Origin: Inia geoffrensis
Lineage: Eukaryota; Chordata; Mammalia; Artiodactyla; Iniidae
Direction: 5' to 3'
Assembly (NCBI GenBank): GCA_036417435.1
Contig: CM070903.1
Location: 56,148,001-56,212,000, forward strand
Length of the DNA: 64,000 nucleotides
The notes under the pieces were generated by a model. That model ran no database searches. It saw only the letters and a program-made list of their open reading frames with translations, and was not told the DNA's origin. Both the position numbers and the translations under genes were made by a program. Of this stretch, positions 1 through 12,215 are shown one piece after another. The number at the start of each line of letters is the position of its first letter. Position 1 is the first letter of the stretch.

Positions 1-499
1 TTTTTCTCTTGCTGCCTTGAAAATTTTTTTGTCTTTAACTTTTGCCATTTTCATTATGATATGTTGGTGTAGATCTCTTTGGGTTCATCTTGTTTGGGGC
101 TCTTTGAGATTCCTGGACCTGAATATCTGTTTCCTTCTTCAGATTAGGGGAATTTTTAGCCATTATTTCATCAAATATGTTTTCTACCCCTTTCTCTCTC
201 TCTTCTCCTCTGGAACACCTATAATATGAATGTTAGTATGCTTGATGTTGTCCCAGAGGTCCCCTTAAACTATCCTCATTTTAAAAATGTATTTTTTCTT
301 TTTTGTTATTCTCCTTGGGTGGTTTCCACTATTGTATCTTCCAGGTCACTTATACATTCTTCTGTATTACCTCATCTGCTCTTGATTCCCTCTAATTTTC
401 ATTTTAGTTATTGTATTCTTCAGCTCTTTTTTATATTTTCTAATTCTTTGTTGAAGTTCTCACTGTGTTCCTCTGTTCTTTTATTGAGTTTGGTGAGCG
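1..499 (-). mobile_element. L1 fragment (ORF1 region), antisense
   Basis: The text TCTGGAACACCTATAATATG and the following GTCCCAGAGGTCCCC stretch are the reverse complement of L1 ORF1 (the D-NIKR-NI-I-GVPEEE region). The same sequence appears in sense near 13100-13160 in L1-I. It enters from before the window and is cut by the SINE at 500. It is decayed; no ORF is meaningful. Confidence 0.8.
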
Positions 500-717
500 T
501 TTTTTTTTTTTTTTTTTTTTTTTGCCGTACTCAGGCCTCTCACTGTTGCAGCCTCTCCCATTGCGGAGCACAGGCTCCGGATGCACAGGCCCAGCGGCCA
601 TGGCTCATGGGCCCAGCCGCTCCGTGGCACATGGGATCCTCCCAGACCGGGGCACAAACCCGCGTCCCCCTGCATCGGCAGGGGGACTCTCAACCACTGC
701 GCCACCAGGGAAGCCCC
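500..717 (-). mobile_element. CHR-type SINE, antisense
   Basis: A T-run is followed by the reverse complement of the cetacean tRNA-derived SINE, ending GCCACCAGGGAAGCCCC. Internal RNA polymerase III box-like text is present in reverse. No clean TSD was found. Confidence 0.92.
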
Positions 718-2802
718 ACTGAATATTTTAATAATAACAGGAAATTGATTAAACGAATTGAAAGTCACGTGTTATTTAAGTTGTTTTATTTGTCTTTTTC
801 CTACTAAAGAGAGAAAATTTAGATAATGGCAGTAAAATAATACACAGGATGATCTGAATTATCTTGCGTTGAAAAATAGCTGGAAGGAAGCCAAAATGTT
901 CTTTGCCTTTGTAGAGAGGTACTACACATCTCTCCACCACACATCTGCCCAGGTCCTTCTATTATGTCTGGACTTCCTTAAGTCCCTGGGCTCTGTTTTC
1001 GCTTTCTTTTGAGTTTTGCCTATAATTGCTACTGCTCAAAACAGCATTGTCCTTGATGGGCTATTTTATTTTAATCCTTGTTAAGTTTTTAAAAAAACTT
1101 TTTCTAAATTTTCTGCTAGAAACCTGTGTTACTTACAGCAATTTAATTACTTGTAGTAATTTAACATGATACATTAAGATTCCATGGTCACAGGACTTCT
1201 AAAAAGACTTTGCTTTTATCAGCAGAATTAGATGTATGAAAAGCTTGAATTTACTTATTTCCACATTTTACAGATCAGAAAACTAGAATCCAGAAAGTTA
1301 ACACAAATTCTAAGTAGGTATGTGAAACAGACTCTTATAAGCGCCAACTAAGATGACCCAGCTAACCAGTGGCAGAGGTAGATCTAGGCCCCAAGAAGCT
1401 CTCCCTTCTTTCATAATCTCTCCGAGAAAGCTCTGAGTGTCCTGGGAGGTTGAAATAGATCCCATGTCCCTTCTTTTGATTGATATTTGCCTATTGCCCC
1501 CGCTGAAGTTAGGGTTATTTGATATAGCAGACACCATTATTGAAGGTAGGATTTTAAGGGTGATAGTGAGTGAGGATTTCACCAGTTGTAGCCCTGTGAT
1601 TGTTTATACTAATAGGTCAGTCCCCTTACTTGTTGCTCCTGTCTCTTAGCTGCCAGAAGTAGAAAAAGATGGGAGGTTGCAGGTAGTCTAGTTTGTCCCC
1701 CACACATAAACTCTAATATAATGATATTTGTGATTAGATTAAGTTCCAGTTATAGGAGAGGGGGCACTACATACTGCTCAAGAATGATGGTTTAGTTTCT
1801 ATATTGGAAGTGTGCACAAGTCCAACACAAAGTACCTGGCACACTCAAAACTGTACAAAGGGGAGCACAGAAGATAGTGCATTCCCCCAGAACTTTGCTA
1901 GAAAACCTGAACTTGAAGGGACAAGAAGAAAGAGCAGGGCCCAAAACCTGCAAGGAGAGTCATGGAACAAGCTGTGTTGTAAGGAGGGCGACCTTCACTC
2001 AGAGGACCCAGATAGACTATAGGGAAGGAGCTAGAATAAGTACCTGATTTTGCCCTTCCCTCCCTTTGATCTCCACCCCAATTGGAAACCAGAGGGAAGA
2101 GAAGCCCTGCAGATAGAACCCATCCAGGTCAGCTTCCCATGGCAGAGAGCAGGATGGATTCTGATTCTGGAGGGGCCATCAGGAGATATCAGAAAAAAAC
2201 CATGTTTAGGGTATTGACCACTTAACATAAAAAGAAGTTCCACAGTTCTGTAGTTAGGTGGGCTGAAAATATATTTCAAGCTGTTAAACTATAAGTCACA
2301 AAACCTCCAGTTCCCAGGCTGTTGTTTCATATGACTATGGCTTGTATGTTTTCTTTTTAAAGTCCCTTTTCTATTACTCTGTTTTAAAAATGCCCTTAGT
2401 ATAAATTATCCTAGATTTTAGCAAGACCCAGAAGGAAGGCCTTCCTTGAGAAATGACATTATGGCTCTTTTCCCTATCCATCACCACTTTGGCTATTTTC
2501 CGTTGTTTATATCTGGTAGGAGTCAGGCCAACAATCTTAAAGAGCCAGGAATTGCTGGCCTGGTTGAATTGCCTTTATCCCTGCTTTGGAGGACCCTGAA
2601 TCAGCCATAAGAATTTACTGCTGTCTGTTTCTGATGAGGTATTTGAACATTAAGTGCATTTTTAATGCTGTTTGTTGGAAAAAAGATTTGAAGAGGGGAG
2701 TAACTAACGTGCTTCTAATAACATAATTATACTGAGGAGGGAATAAGGGAGAATTTGGGCGTTTGCGAGTCCATGTTTTTTAAGTTCTGTTTTTTCTTGT
2801 AG
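718..2802. other. Mostly unique sequence with a MIR relic
   Basis: I see no coding exon here. Positions about 1255-1400 resemble an antisense MIR (TTTTACAGATCAGAAAACT ... AGTGGCAGAGGTAGATC). The rest is anonymous, with no clear repeat or gene. Confidence 0.5.
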
Positions 2803-2861
2803 AGGGGCATCCACCTACTGATCAGAGATCTAGCCATGACGGTACTGCAGAAGAAAACATG
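2803..2861 (+). other. Candidate plus-strand exon, possibly HHLA2 tail
   Basis: A 59-bp segment is flanked by a strong acceptor (tttttcttgtag) and a consensus donor (ATG|gtaagg). One frame reads GHPPTDQRSSHDGTAEENM, a hydrophilic cytoplasmic-tail-like sequence ending EEN. In human, HHLA2 lies tail-to-tail with MYH15 and, as I recall, ends with a GEENVPLSGKV-like tail. A possible next exon begins after the acceptor at 3260 (CCACTTCTA..., PLLG). I did not find the transmembrane or Ig exons, so this could be chance. Confidence 0.3.
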
Positions 2862-4578
2862 GTAAGGCATTTCCTTTATCAAACTATTTATAGTATAAGG
2901 ATGCTACTGTAAAAGGTAATTGAACTTTTGACTGATTCACACATCATCATGCAGGACTTTTACACAGAAAAAAAGGCAGGAGGGATTGCAGGATAATAGA
3001 ATGGGGGGAAAAAATACACTTAGGCTTTTCCCACTGTAATTAAACAAGCTCTACTTGCTTAAATAAGTGTTTGCTCGTATCATCTCCAACTGTTATTTGT
3101 AAAGATGATTTCAAATGGCACTATGTACCAATATACTTACTATTCTGATGGAAACATGGGATTGCATAGGAGTGGAAGGCAATACAGACAGATAAAGAAG
3201 AGAAAAGCAGACTATAATTTCTGCCCGGACTCAGACTGCTGACCTTCTACACTTTTCCAGCCACTTCTAGGTTCCTTCAGAACTTATAATTCACTTACGA
3301 ATTATAGCTTGGTTGCATACTTCCTTTTTGCTGCACACCTTTTATTATTTATGAGTTCCATTAATCAGAATAAATAACAGTAAAGAGTGGGGTAAACTTG
3401 TTTTTCTACTTGTTAAAATCTCAGGAGCATCTTGCAGGAAAATTAAAATTAACTGATAAGACCCAGACTTCATAACTACTTATTTTATAACTGTCTCATG
3501 GATCTCTGATTACAGATGCAAACAGTAGCTTAAAGCTCCCTCCTCCCAAAAAACAAAACAAAACACTACCAGCATTAAATGCTTAAGATCAAAATGGTTA
3601 TTCTGACATGAACAACGGTGATTTTGAGTCCATTTTTCTCGGTTCTAGGCTCTTTCAGAATATTCATGCAGTAAAGGAAGTGGACAGGAGTTGACAACAC
3701 AGCGCAAACATCCTTAATATCCAGTGATCTCACCTCCCCTTTCTTCACTGTGATCCCAGCAATTGTCATGACCTGTCAATTCTACCATCGCAAAGACATC
3801 TGATACTGGAAAGAGAATAATTACCTTCTTTCTCACGACCTAAGAATCATTCATTGACCCCCCTACATGCATCAAGATTATAAATGCCTGGATGCCAAGG
3901 GTTCCAGTTCAGCTTGGAAAAGAACTATCCCATTCATTTACATTCCTGCTGCAATCAGCCCAGGAGGCTACAGTGAGGTTTCCTCCAAGAACTCAGAAGA
4001 AATGAATCACTAAGAGATGATTCAAAATATGATTAACTAATGATGAGTGAGTGGTAGAAGGAGAAGTCACTTTAGTGAAAAGGTGAAAACTCAGAGCCTA
4101 GAAAACAAGGCAATGGATTTGCTAAAGTATTGTACTCTAGTTTTATATGAATGGTTAATATCAGTTTAATCAACTAGATTTCGTATGGTGAGTCTTTAGG
4201 GACCCCAAAGAGTAAGAATGTCAGTATCTCTAAGACTACCCAGGGTACAGAGGGCCCTATCAACTCAAGAATTAACATCTCTGGGGTTGGGTTGTACCCT
4301 TCAACACCAGGGTTTGCATAGACGAGTGACCCTAGTTATGAAGATAATTTGATTTACTCTTTTGGCTCGGTTGTCATGTTGTTAGATTTCTAATAAATTT
4401 AGATTTTCATATAAATTTTTATGCAAGGAGAGAATGGATAATTCAGCTGACTGGATGATCTGTTCTCAATTTCATCATCAATATATAAGAAAGAAAAGCC
4501 AAACCAGGACTTTTGTTAACTTATTCAAGTTTTTAACCATATAGCTTACAGGAGAAAACCAATCCTCAACTGTGTATG
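2862..4578. other. No recognised gene
   Basis: AT-rich intergenic-looking sequence. Apart from the weak candidate exon start at 3261, I recognise no gene or repeat. Confidence 0.4.
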
Positions 4579-4592
4579 AATACTACCTGATC

Positions 4593-4852
4593 GAGAGAGA
4601 GGCATGGACATATATACACTACCAAACGTAAGGTAGATACCTAGTGGAAAGCAGCCGCATAGCACAGGGACATCAGCTCGGTGCTTTGTGACCGCCTGGA
4701 GGGGTGGGATAGGGAGGGTGGGAGGGAGGGAGACACAAGAGGGAAGGGATATGGGAACATATGTATATGTATAACTGATTCACTTTGTTATAAAGCAGAA
4801 GCTAACACACCATGGTAAAGCAATTGTACCCCAATAAAGATGTTAAAAAAAA
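4593..4852 (+). mobile_element. 5'-truncated L1 3' end with TSD
   Basis: About 260 bp matching the 3' UTR of L1-I (compare 17588-17842), from GGCATGGACATATATACACT to CCCCAATAAAGATGTT plus an A-tail. It is flanked by the 14-bp direct repeat AATACTACCTGATC at 4579-4592 and 4853-4866, the hallmark of target-primed reverse transcription. It is non-coding. Confidence 0.93.
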
Positions 4853-5039
4853 AATACTACCTGATCCAATTTTCTTTATCAGCTGGACTTCTTTCATAAT
4901 CTCCTACTTTGCACATAGCTCTGTTGACTTCAGGTATTTGCTACAATGCTGTGACCAGTGTTCATCACGAACGGTAAAGTATTAAGGACACTTAAAGAAA
5001 AACTTTAGAAAAGGACATAAGACACTTACTTGGTGAGGA

Positions 5040-5720
5040 GAAAGTGTTCAGAATTGCTCTAGTCTACTTACGGTGATGAGGGTGATAAATTTAAAGACCA
5101 AAGCCAACACATTGAGGATGGTAGACAAGAAGGACTCTGTGTCTGTCCTTCAATGCCGCTGAGTCCCTGAATTAATCTTAGAGCCACCTGTGTGAAGCAG
5201 GTTGGATCAGAGAGGCAGACTGCTGAGAACGACAGAATAAGGATTTATTATAGAGATTCAACATTATAGAACTGTGGGCCCTGGGGAAGAAGTCTGCACC
5301 AGGCTGTCCCCTCTGCATCTGGTGCTGGGCCTGAGGTCGCTGTTGGTCAGTTGTGCCAGCGGTCAGGAAGGACAGCTGGACACGGACTGAGGATGGACTG
5401 GAATTTATAAGAACAAACTGGACCCCATGCAGTCTCTCAGGGCCTCCAAAGTCAACACTGTGAGTGACCTGTAAGATAAGCTGGCGCCCATTGCCATGGA
5501 GCTGCATACCTGCCGGGCGAGGATTCTGACAGGAGCTGAGAGAGCTGCGGGTCCACAGAGCTGTGGCCCATCCCAGCTAGCTCACCTTTTCAGCCTGGAG
5601 TAATATTTGCCAGCTATCACTGTGCCTGGAGCCATACAGTGACCTTATGAGCACAGAAAGAACCCAGCTGTTCCTTCACTTCTTCCTCTCAAATCTGGTG
5701 CATATTTCTCTTGTGACCAA
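5040..5720 (-). mobile_element. Probable endogenous-retrovirus LTR, antisense
   Basis: On the minus strand a CTTATAAATTCC TATA-like box (about 5400-5412) is followed about 160 bp later by AATAAATCCTTATTCTG near 5240-5255. That is the promoter-plus-polyadenylation layout of an LTR. No gag, pol or env text is adjacent, so a solo LTR is likely. Ends are approximate, and TG/CA termini were not fixed. Confidence 0.55.
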
Positions 5721-6337
5721 CTTTAACCCAGAACCACACAGGAAACGTACCTCCAGCTTAGCCAGATTGGTACAATACAAAGCATACCGGCTATCACTGA
5801 TCTGAACATCTTGTGTGGGTGTTGTTTCAGTATTGCACAAGTATGTAGCCTACGTGGTTGTCCAGCAGGAGGGTGTTACCTACAAGTGCAAAATGACCAA
5901 CTATGACTATGTGTAAATCACCATAGAATGCTAAGAAAAGCCTGTTGTCTCCCACCATTAGTGGCTAAAAATATAGACTCACAGATGTAGAAATAAGGCC
6001 AGCAGAGTTCACTAACTTCAGTAATAACCATTTACCGATATGCCCTAGTCCCCGTGGACCATAACATAGCTCATGTCTTCTGTGAATACTACTCATTAAG
6101 AAGCAGTATGGACAAAGTATTTTTTTAACATCAGAATTTAAAAGATTCTTGCGTCTATTTAATCTTTCATGGGAAACGTTTACTTGCCTCTGAGGATCAA
6201 AAAAATCCCCACTACACTTGGAAGCAACAATATTCCCTTTTATTATTTCATTTTATGATCACCTTGTTTAAACTACTTTTGACATAGCATAAACATGTTT
6301 TTTAAAATTTCTGTTTCACAATTGAGCGGATATATCA

Positions 6338-6594
6338 AAACAGAGACTTATAGATACAGAGAACAAACTAGTGGTCACCAGTAGCGGGAGGAGTGGAGGG
6401 AGGGGAAGGGGATTAAGAGGTACAAACTACTAGGTATAAAATAAGTGAGACACAAGGATGCAATGTACGCACAAGGAATATAACCAACATTTTATAATAA
6501 CTTTAAATGGAGTATAATTTACAAATGTCGAATCACTACGTCGTACACCTGAAACTAATATAACATTGTAAATCAACTATACTTCAGTAAAGAA
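6338..6594 (+). mobile_element. L1 3'-end fragment
   Basis: Text such as AGATACAGAGAACAAACTAG, GGGGATTAAGAGGTACAAAC and CCTGAAACTAATATAACATT is the 3' UTR end of an older L1 lineage, also seen at 60460-60760. It abuts the presumed 3' UTR of the MYH15 relic. Confidence 0.8.
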
Positions 6595-6690
6595 ATTAAG
6601 TGTATGTTTCAAATGCAACTTAAGTTTCTGGCCATAAAACAGTACCTCCTTGTACTTCTCCAGCCTCTGTCCTTTATAAACAAGGACTGG

Positions 6691-6705
6691 TCATTCTTCA
6701 TGAAC
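6691..6705 (-). pseudogene. MYH15: MYH15 terminal coding exon
   Basis: After a good acceptor (ttctgtttttcag) the minus strand reads GTT CAT GAA GAA TGA. Joined to exon K (FGEK) this gives FGEK-VHEE-stop, matching the very short final coding exon of MYH15/MYH16-type myosins. The coordinates give the coding part only; the presumed 3' UTR continues below 6691. I see no clear AATAAA before the L1 3' fragment at 6338-6594, which may have replaced the original end of the UTR. Confidence 0.75.
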
Positions 6706-7804
6706 CTGAAAAACAGAATAGCAGCGTGTTCTGTGAGATTCCTGTGACTTTCATTAGTGCAACGCATACCAAGAACCAAACCCAGTGCTTTCCAGATGTA
6801 AGCAGGACTTAGCCAACTCTTCATTAGCTTCAAAGGGAGGCAGGGAATTGAGGCAATTATCTGCATGAGAGAAAGCAGACACCGGTAATTCACTGCAAGG
6901 GTGTGCTCGGTCACTCAATTTTTTGCTCGCCTTGCATTGCCAGCGAAGGCAGCGCCCTCCATAGAAGACCCCATGAGGGAGAGACTAGCCACATCACCGA
7001 TTTGCTCCACAGACCTGATGCACAGTTCTATGAGAAAACCTTTTCCTTTGGTTTATGACAGTTGAAGGAATTTCAGGCTCTCCTCCTGTGAATGGAAAAC
7101 AGTTAGTCATTGCACTGCCAAGGACGATTTTCCTATTCATCTCTGGCCTCTCAGAAGCAATTTCTGCTTCACTCATTTTATTCTTTGTTGGAAATAATCG
7201 TGACAAAGTCGAATGCATTACATCTATTTCCGAGGCCCTTCGACCTCCTGCAGCTGAGTGCAATTGCCGCACGTGTGAAGTATTTCCCTAAACAAATCCA
7301 CTACATGGGGTTGCTGGGCAACTTCTGCACAGAAGACCCCAATCTGAGGCCATAACACTTCTCAAACTGAGGCCAGAGTTCAAACCACTTAACTGGATCT
7401 CTCCATATAGGCCTTCTCCCTGAGACAACTACTTGCTCATCGATAGGAAATTTCTGGAGTCTGCAAATGTCTCATATTTCTCATATTTGGATCCAAATAT
7501 ATTCAATATAACCAACTAGTCTCTTCTTCCAAAGAGATCCTTTGCCCTCCCATAAGGTAGTATTTATTATTGGCTGCCCTATCTACTTATCTTGAACAGT
7601 TATTAGTAGTTCATTTATAATAAATAAGAAAGAGCAAGCATATACCATGTTTTTAAAACTGAAATGATGGCGCCTGTGCTAAGTACTCTGTAGGCATTCT
7701 GTGGAGGGTATCCAACCTCCTTTAATTCTCTCCTTCGAAAGCCAGATCACACTTTAAAACTGTGTTTCTGGGAACAATCTCAATGAGGAAGCTGAGGCTA
7801 CCCT

Positions 7805-8172
7805 AACTGCCACAGTGTGAAGTTTGTGTCCCCGCCCACAAAATTCATAGGTTGAAATCCTAACCCCCATGGTGATGGTAGTAGGAGATGGGGCCTTTGA
7901 AGAGTGATTAGGTCATGAGGGTTGAGTCCTCGTGACTGGGATTAATGCCTTTATGCATAAAAGACCCCAGAGAGCTTCTTCCTTCTCTTTCTACCATGGG
8001 AGGTTACAGTGGGAAGAGGGCCGTCTACAAGGAAGTGGCCCTCACCAGATACCAAATCTGCCAGCACCATGACCTTGGACTTCCCAGCCTCCAGAACCGT
8101 GAGAAATAGTTGTAGTTTGTAAGCCATTCAGTCTCTGGTATTCTGTTATGGCAGCCTGAACAGACTAAGATA
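7805..8172 (+). mobile_element. MLT1-type (MaLR) LTR
   Basis: The order AAATTCATAGGTTGAAATCC, CTAACCCCCATGGTGATGG, GGGGCCTTTG, CAGCCTCCAGAACCGTGAGA, then TTCTGTTATGGCAGCCTGA follows the MLT1 consensus closely. It lies in the intron between MYH15 exons K and L. Confidence 0.8.
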
Positions 8173-8352
8173 ATGACGCTGCCAAGCCTACAGTTTAGTG
8201 CTGTCACTCTATCACTTTACCAGGAAAATTAGGGCACTGGCCCCTACTGTTGGACCAGAACTAAAGTTTGGGGGATCAGAGATGTAGACCCTTTCTGTTT
8301 TAGGGAAGATAGCTAAAAAGCAGGACTCTTGCATTTGTTCTCATTCATGGCC

Positions 8353-8360
<8 letters not shown>

Positions 8361-8388
<28 letters not shown>

Positions 8389-8579
8389 GGTACACGGGCC
8401 TCTCACTGTTGTCGCCTCTCCCGTTGCGGAGCACAGGCTCCGGACGCACAGGCTCAGCGGCCATGGGTCATGGGCCCAGCCACTCCGTGGCATGTGGGAT
8501 CCTCCTGGAACCGGGGCACAAACCCGTGTCCCCTGAATCGGCAGGCGGACTCTCAACCACTGTGCCACCAGGGAAGCCC
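8361..8579 (-). mobile_element. CHR-type SINE, antisense, with 15-bp TSD
   Basis: A T-run then TTGCGGTACACGGGCCTCTC to CCACCAGGGAAGCCCC. The exact direct repeat CATGGCCTCAATTTT flanks it at 8346-8360 and 8580-8594. The perfect TSD indicates a fairly recent insertion. Confidence 0.95.
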
Positions 8580-8900
8580 CATGGCCTCAATTTTAAATGT
8601 GTCCGCCTGGGGTCTCCATGTCAATATGATACAAAGTCACGTACTTGCCCACAATAGAAGGAGTTCACTTAGAATTTCAAGCAGATCCATCTGTGCTTCT
8701 TTAATCATCTTTGCTCCCTGGACTTCTGACGGTTCTACCCACATGAATCTAGGCCCTGGAGCTCAGAGCCTGCACATTAACCTAGAATTAAGCATTTGAG
8801 AAGCGTAAATACAGTGTGCATCCCACTCAAATGCTTAGTGCTTCATACTACCTGGACAAGTAGAATTAATAAATATAGGAAAATTTTGTCAGAACCAGTT

Positions 8901-9105
8901 TGTTTGTTTTTTGCGGTACACGGGCCTCTCACTGCTGTGGCCTCTCCCGTTGCGGAGCACAGGCTCCGGATGCGCAGGCTCAGTGGCCATGGCCCACGGG
9001 CCCAGCCGCTCCGCAGCATGTGGGATCCTCCCGGACCGGGGCACGAACCCACGTCCCCTGCATCGGCAGGCGGACTCCCAACCACTGCACCACCAGGGAA
9101 GCCCC
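8901..9105 (-). mobile_element. CHR-type SINE, antisense
   Basis: GCGGTACACGGGCCTCTCAC to CACCAGGGAAGCCCC, with the imperfect flanking repeat CAGAACCAGTTTGTTT / CAGAACCTGTTTTTTG. It sits 128 bp downstream of the exon K donor. The tail is only a TTTG-containing run, not a long homopolymer. Confidence 0.92.
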
Positions 9106-9232
9106 AGAACCTGTTTTTTGATGTAGTTTTCTAAAAGCCTTTAAAGAGAGAAACAAGAAATTTTCATCTGATGACATGAACCTGAAACACAAATGCTTTA
9201 AAAGTTAGAGCAGCGCTGAATATCTGACGTAC

Positions 9233-9367
9233 CTTTTCCCCAAACTCTTTTGCTTTAATCTTGGGCTTATTAACTTGAGATTCGGCTATCTCTGCCCTTT
9301 CCTTAGCTTCATTCTACTCATGTTGCTGCTTCTTATACTTGGAAAGTTATTGACTAGCTTCTGCTTC
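9233..9367 (-). pseudogene. MYH15: MYH15 exon K with two stops
   Basis: 135 bp, acceptor atttttacag, donor gtacgt. It reads EAEASQ, stop, LSKYKKQQHE, stop, then NEAKERAEIAESQVNKPKIK and EFGEK. The stops are TAA at 9349-9347 (family tyrosine, NQYLSKY) and TAG at 9316-9314 (family leucine). The AESQVNKL motif of the assembly-competence region is kept except for an L-to-P change. Confidence 0.92.
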
Positions 9368-10286
9368 CTGTAAAAATAAAAAATGAAAAAAATTTTCAGG
9401 AAATTTTCAGGAGTCCCTGAGCCTACTAGTCATATTTTGGTTCTTCTCTGACATTGAAGTTGAAAAATGTGTGAAAGGAATCTAAACTTCTGAGTATTGA
9501 ATGGAATATCATATATTGGTATGATATATATGGATTCAGATTCTTAGCAGGCACCAGACCCATTTTATAACTGTTGTTCCCTGGAAATTTAGAACATGGT
9601 CGGCACTTTCCACAAACTGGATGTAGTCCAGCTTTCACAGATTTGGTATGTGATAGATTAACCACAGTTATTTGTTTTGTAATCAGTTTAACATCCTATT
9701 CTGGGTAGAGGGAGCTTGTCTTTACAATTATAAGGGTCAACAGGTAATTATTAGACATAGCAGTATTTTAGCCCAAAGCATTTAAATAATCAATTCAAAA
9801 CCCTTCAAGGTATATTATTATTAGCCATAAGCCAATATATATGGTGCTTAGCAATTACATTCCATGGAGCTATGGATACTAACCAGGGTTGACAAGTACA
9901 TTTCAAGAGATGGTAGTTTTGGCCACAGTTATGTCCAGGCGCATCAGAAAAAAGGACTGTGAGCTGCATTTATGCTCAAGCAAGGTTTTAGAGTGAGGAA
10001 AGCCCTATGGTGAGGAAGGTCTCAGGGTGATTATGCAACCAAAAATTTTCCATCTTTACATGATATCATGCTCTTATTTGGCTCATTTTTTTGCAATGCA
10101 CATGTTTGGGCATAACCACAAGGTCAAGGGAGAGAGCTCTGGCTCCCTGGAGGGAAAAGTTGCACAAATTTTAACCATAGGTAATAATTCTAGCATGAGA
10201 AAAAACAGAATGAGCAGACTTTAAGCTGAGCTGGTCCTCTCTGACAAGTTGCTCATCTAGCTTAGGGCCACATATCTCCATTAATC
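9368..10286. other. Intron J-K, no recognised feature
   Basis: Pseudogene intron without any repeat or exon I can name. Confidence 0.45.
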
Positions 10287-11470
10287 AAAAGTAAATGGGG
10301 GGGAGGGGAAGATGGTGGAAGAGTACGACATGGAGATCACCTTCCTCCCCACAGATACACGAGAAATACATCTACACATGGAGCAACTCCTACAGAACAC
10401 CTACTGAACGCTGGCAGAAGACCTCAGACCTCCTAAAAGGCAAGAACCCCCCCCACGTACCTGGGTAGGGCAAAAGAAAAAAGAATAAACAGAGACAAAA
10501 GGATAGGGACGGGACATGCACCAGTGGGAGGGAGCTGTGAAGGAGGAAAGGTTTCCATACACTAGGAAACTCCTTCGAGGGTGGAGACTGCGGGAGGCGG
10601 AGGGGGGAAGCTTTGGAGCCCTGGAGGAGAGCACAGCAACAGAGGTGCAGAGGTCAAAGCAGAGAGATTCCCGCACAGAGGATCAGGGCCGACCGGCACT
10701 CACCAGCCCAGGAGGCTTGTCTGCTCACCCACCGGGGCGGGCAGGGCTGGGAGCTGAGGCTTGGGCTTCGGTCGCAGCGCCGGGAGAGGCCTGGGGTTGG
10801 CAGCGTGAACACAGCCTGCAGGGGGTTAGCGCGCCACAGCTAGCCAGGAGGGAGTCCGGGGAAAAGTGTGGACCTGCCGTAGGGGCAAGAGACTTCTTCC
10901 CTCTTTGTTTCCTGGTGCGCGAGGAGAGGGGATTAAGAGCGCTGCTTAAAGGAGCTCGAGAGACGTGCGCGAGCTGCGGCTATCAGCGTGGACCCCGAGA
11001 CGGGCATGAGATGCTAAGGCTGCTGCTGCCGCCACCAAGAAACCTGTGTGCGAGCACAGGTCACTATCCACACCCCCCTTCCGGGGAGCCTGTGCAGCCC
11101 ACCACTGCCAGGGCCCCGGGATCCAGGGACAACTACCCCGGGGAGAACGCACGGTGCCCCTCAGGCTGGTACGTCACGCTGGCCTCTGCCGCCGCAGGCT
11201 CACCTCGCACTCTGTGCCCCCCTTCCCCCCCGGCTTGAGTGAGCCAGAGCCCCCGAATCATCGGCTCCTTTAACTCCGTCCTGTCTGAGCAAAGAACAGA
11301 CACCCTCCGGTGACCAACACGCAGAGGCGGGGCCAAATACAAAGCTGAGCCCCCAGGAGCTGTGAGAACAAAGAAGAGAAAGGGAAATCTCTCCCAGCAG
11401 CCTCAGAAGCAGCAGATTAGAGCTCCACAATCAACGTGATGTACCCTGCATCTGTGGAATACATGAATAG

Positions 11471-12004
11471 ACAACGAATCAACCCAAATTGAGGAGGTGG
11501 ACTTCGAGAGCAATATTTATGATTTTTTCCCCGTTTTCCTCTTTTCGTGTGTATGTGTATGCTTCTGTGTGAGATTCTGTCTGTATAGTTTTGCTTGCAC
11601 CATTTGTCCTAGGGTTCTATCCGTTGTTTTTTTTGTTTTTTTAAAAATTTTTTTCTTAATAATTAATTTTAATAACTTTATTTTATTTTACTTTATCTTC
11701 TTTATTTCTTTCTTTCTTTCCTTCTTTCCCTCCTTTACACAACGAATCATCCCAAATTGAGGAGGTGGACTTTGAGAGCAAGATTTATGATTTTTTTTCC
11801 CATTTTCCTCTTTTCGCGTGTATGTGTATGCTTCTGTATGAGATTTTGTCTGTATAGCTTTGCTTCCACCATTTGTCCTAAGGTTCTATCTGTCCGGTTT
11901 TTTTTTTAATTTTTTTTCTTAATAATTATTTTTTAATTTAATAACTTTATTATATTTTACTTTATATTATTTTACTTTATCTTCTTTCTTTCTTTCATTT
12001 TTCC
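11471..12004 (+). repeat. Tandem duplication in L1-I 5' UTR
   Basis: The unit beginning ACAACGAATCA, followed by CCCAAATTGAGGAGGTGGAC, occurs at 11471 and again at 11738. Both copies run through the same GTGTATGTGTATGCTTCTGT text and a T-rich end. The period is about 267 bp. Confidence 0.9.
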
Positions 12005-12215
12005 TCCCTTCCTTCCCTCCTTCCTTCCTTCCTTCCTTCCCTCCACCATCCCTCCCTCCTTTCTTTCTTTATTCTTTCCTTCTTTCCTTCGTTCTTCTTT
12101 CTTTCTTTCTTCCTTCCTACCTTCCTTCCTTCCTCCCTTTCTTTCTTTCTTTCTTTCTTACTTTCTTTCTCCCTACTTCTACTACTTCTTTCTCTCTACT
12201 TTTTCTCCCTTTTCT
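11980..12215 (+). repeat. Polypyrimidine (TTTC/TTCC)n tract
   Basis: Almost pure C/T on the plus strand over more than 200 bp, with mixed TTTC, TTCC and CTCC units. Mirror-rich pyrimidine runs can adopt triplex structure. It belongs to the L1-I 5' UTR. Confidence 0.9.

Noticed and set aside
226..807. 193-codon open frame near the window start
   Set aside because: It is antisense L1 joined to an antisense SINE; the same SINE-derived peptide ([19 protein letters not shown]) recurs at each antisense SINE copy.
10516..11238. 240-codon open frame on the plus strand
   Set aside because: It lies in the GC-rich L1-I 5' UTR, has no domain-like sequence, and overlaps several other open frames; open by composition.
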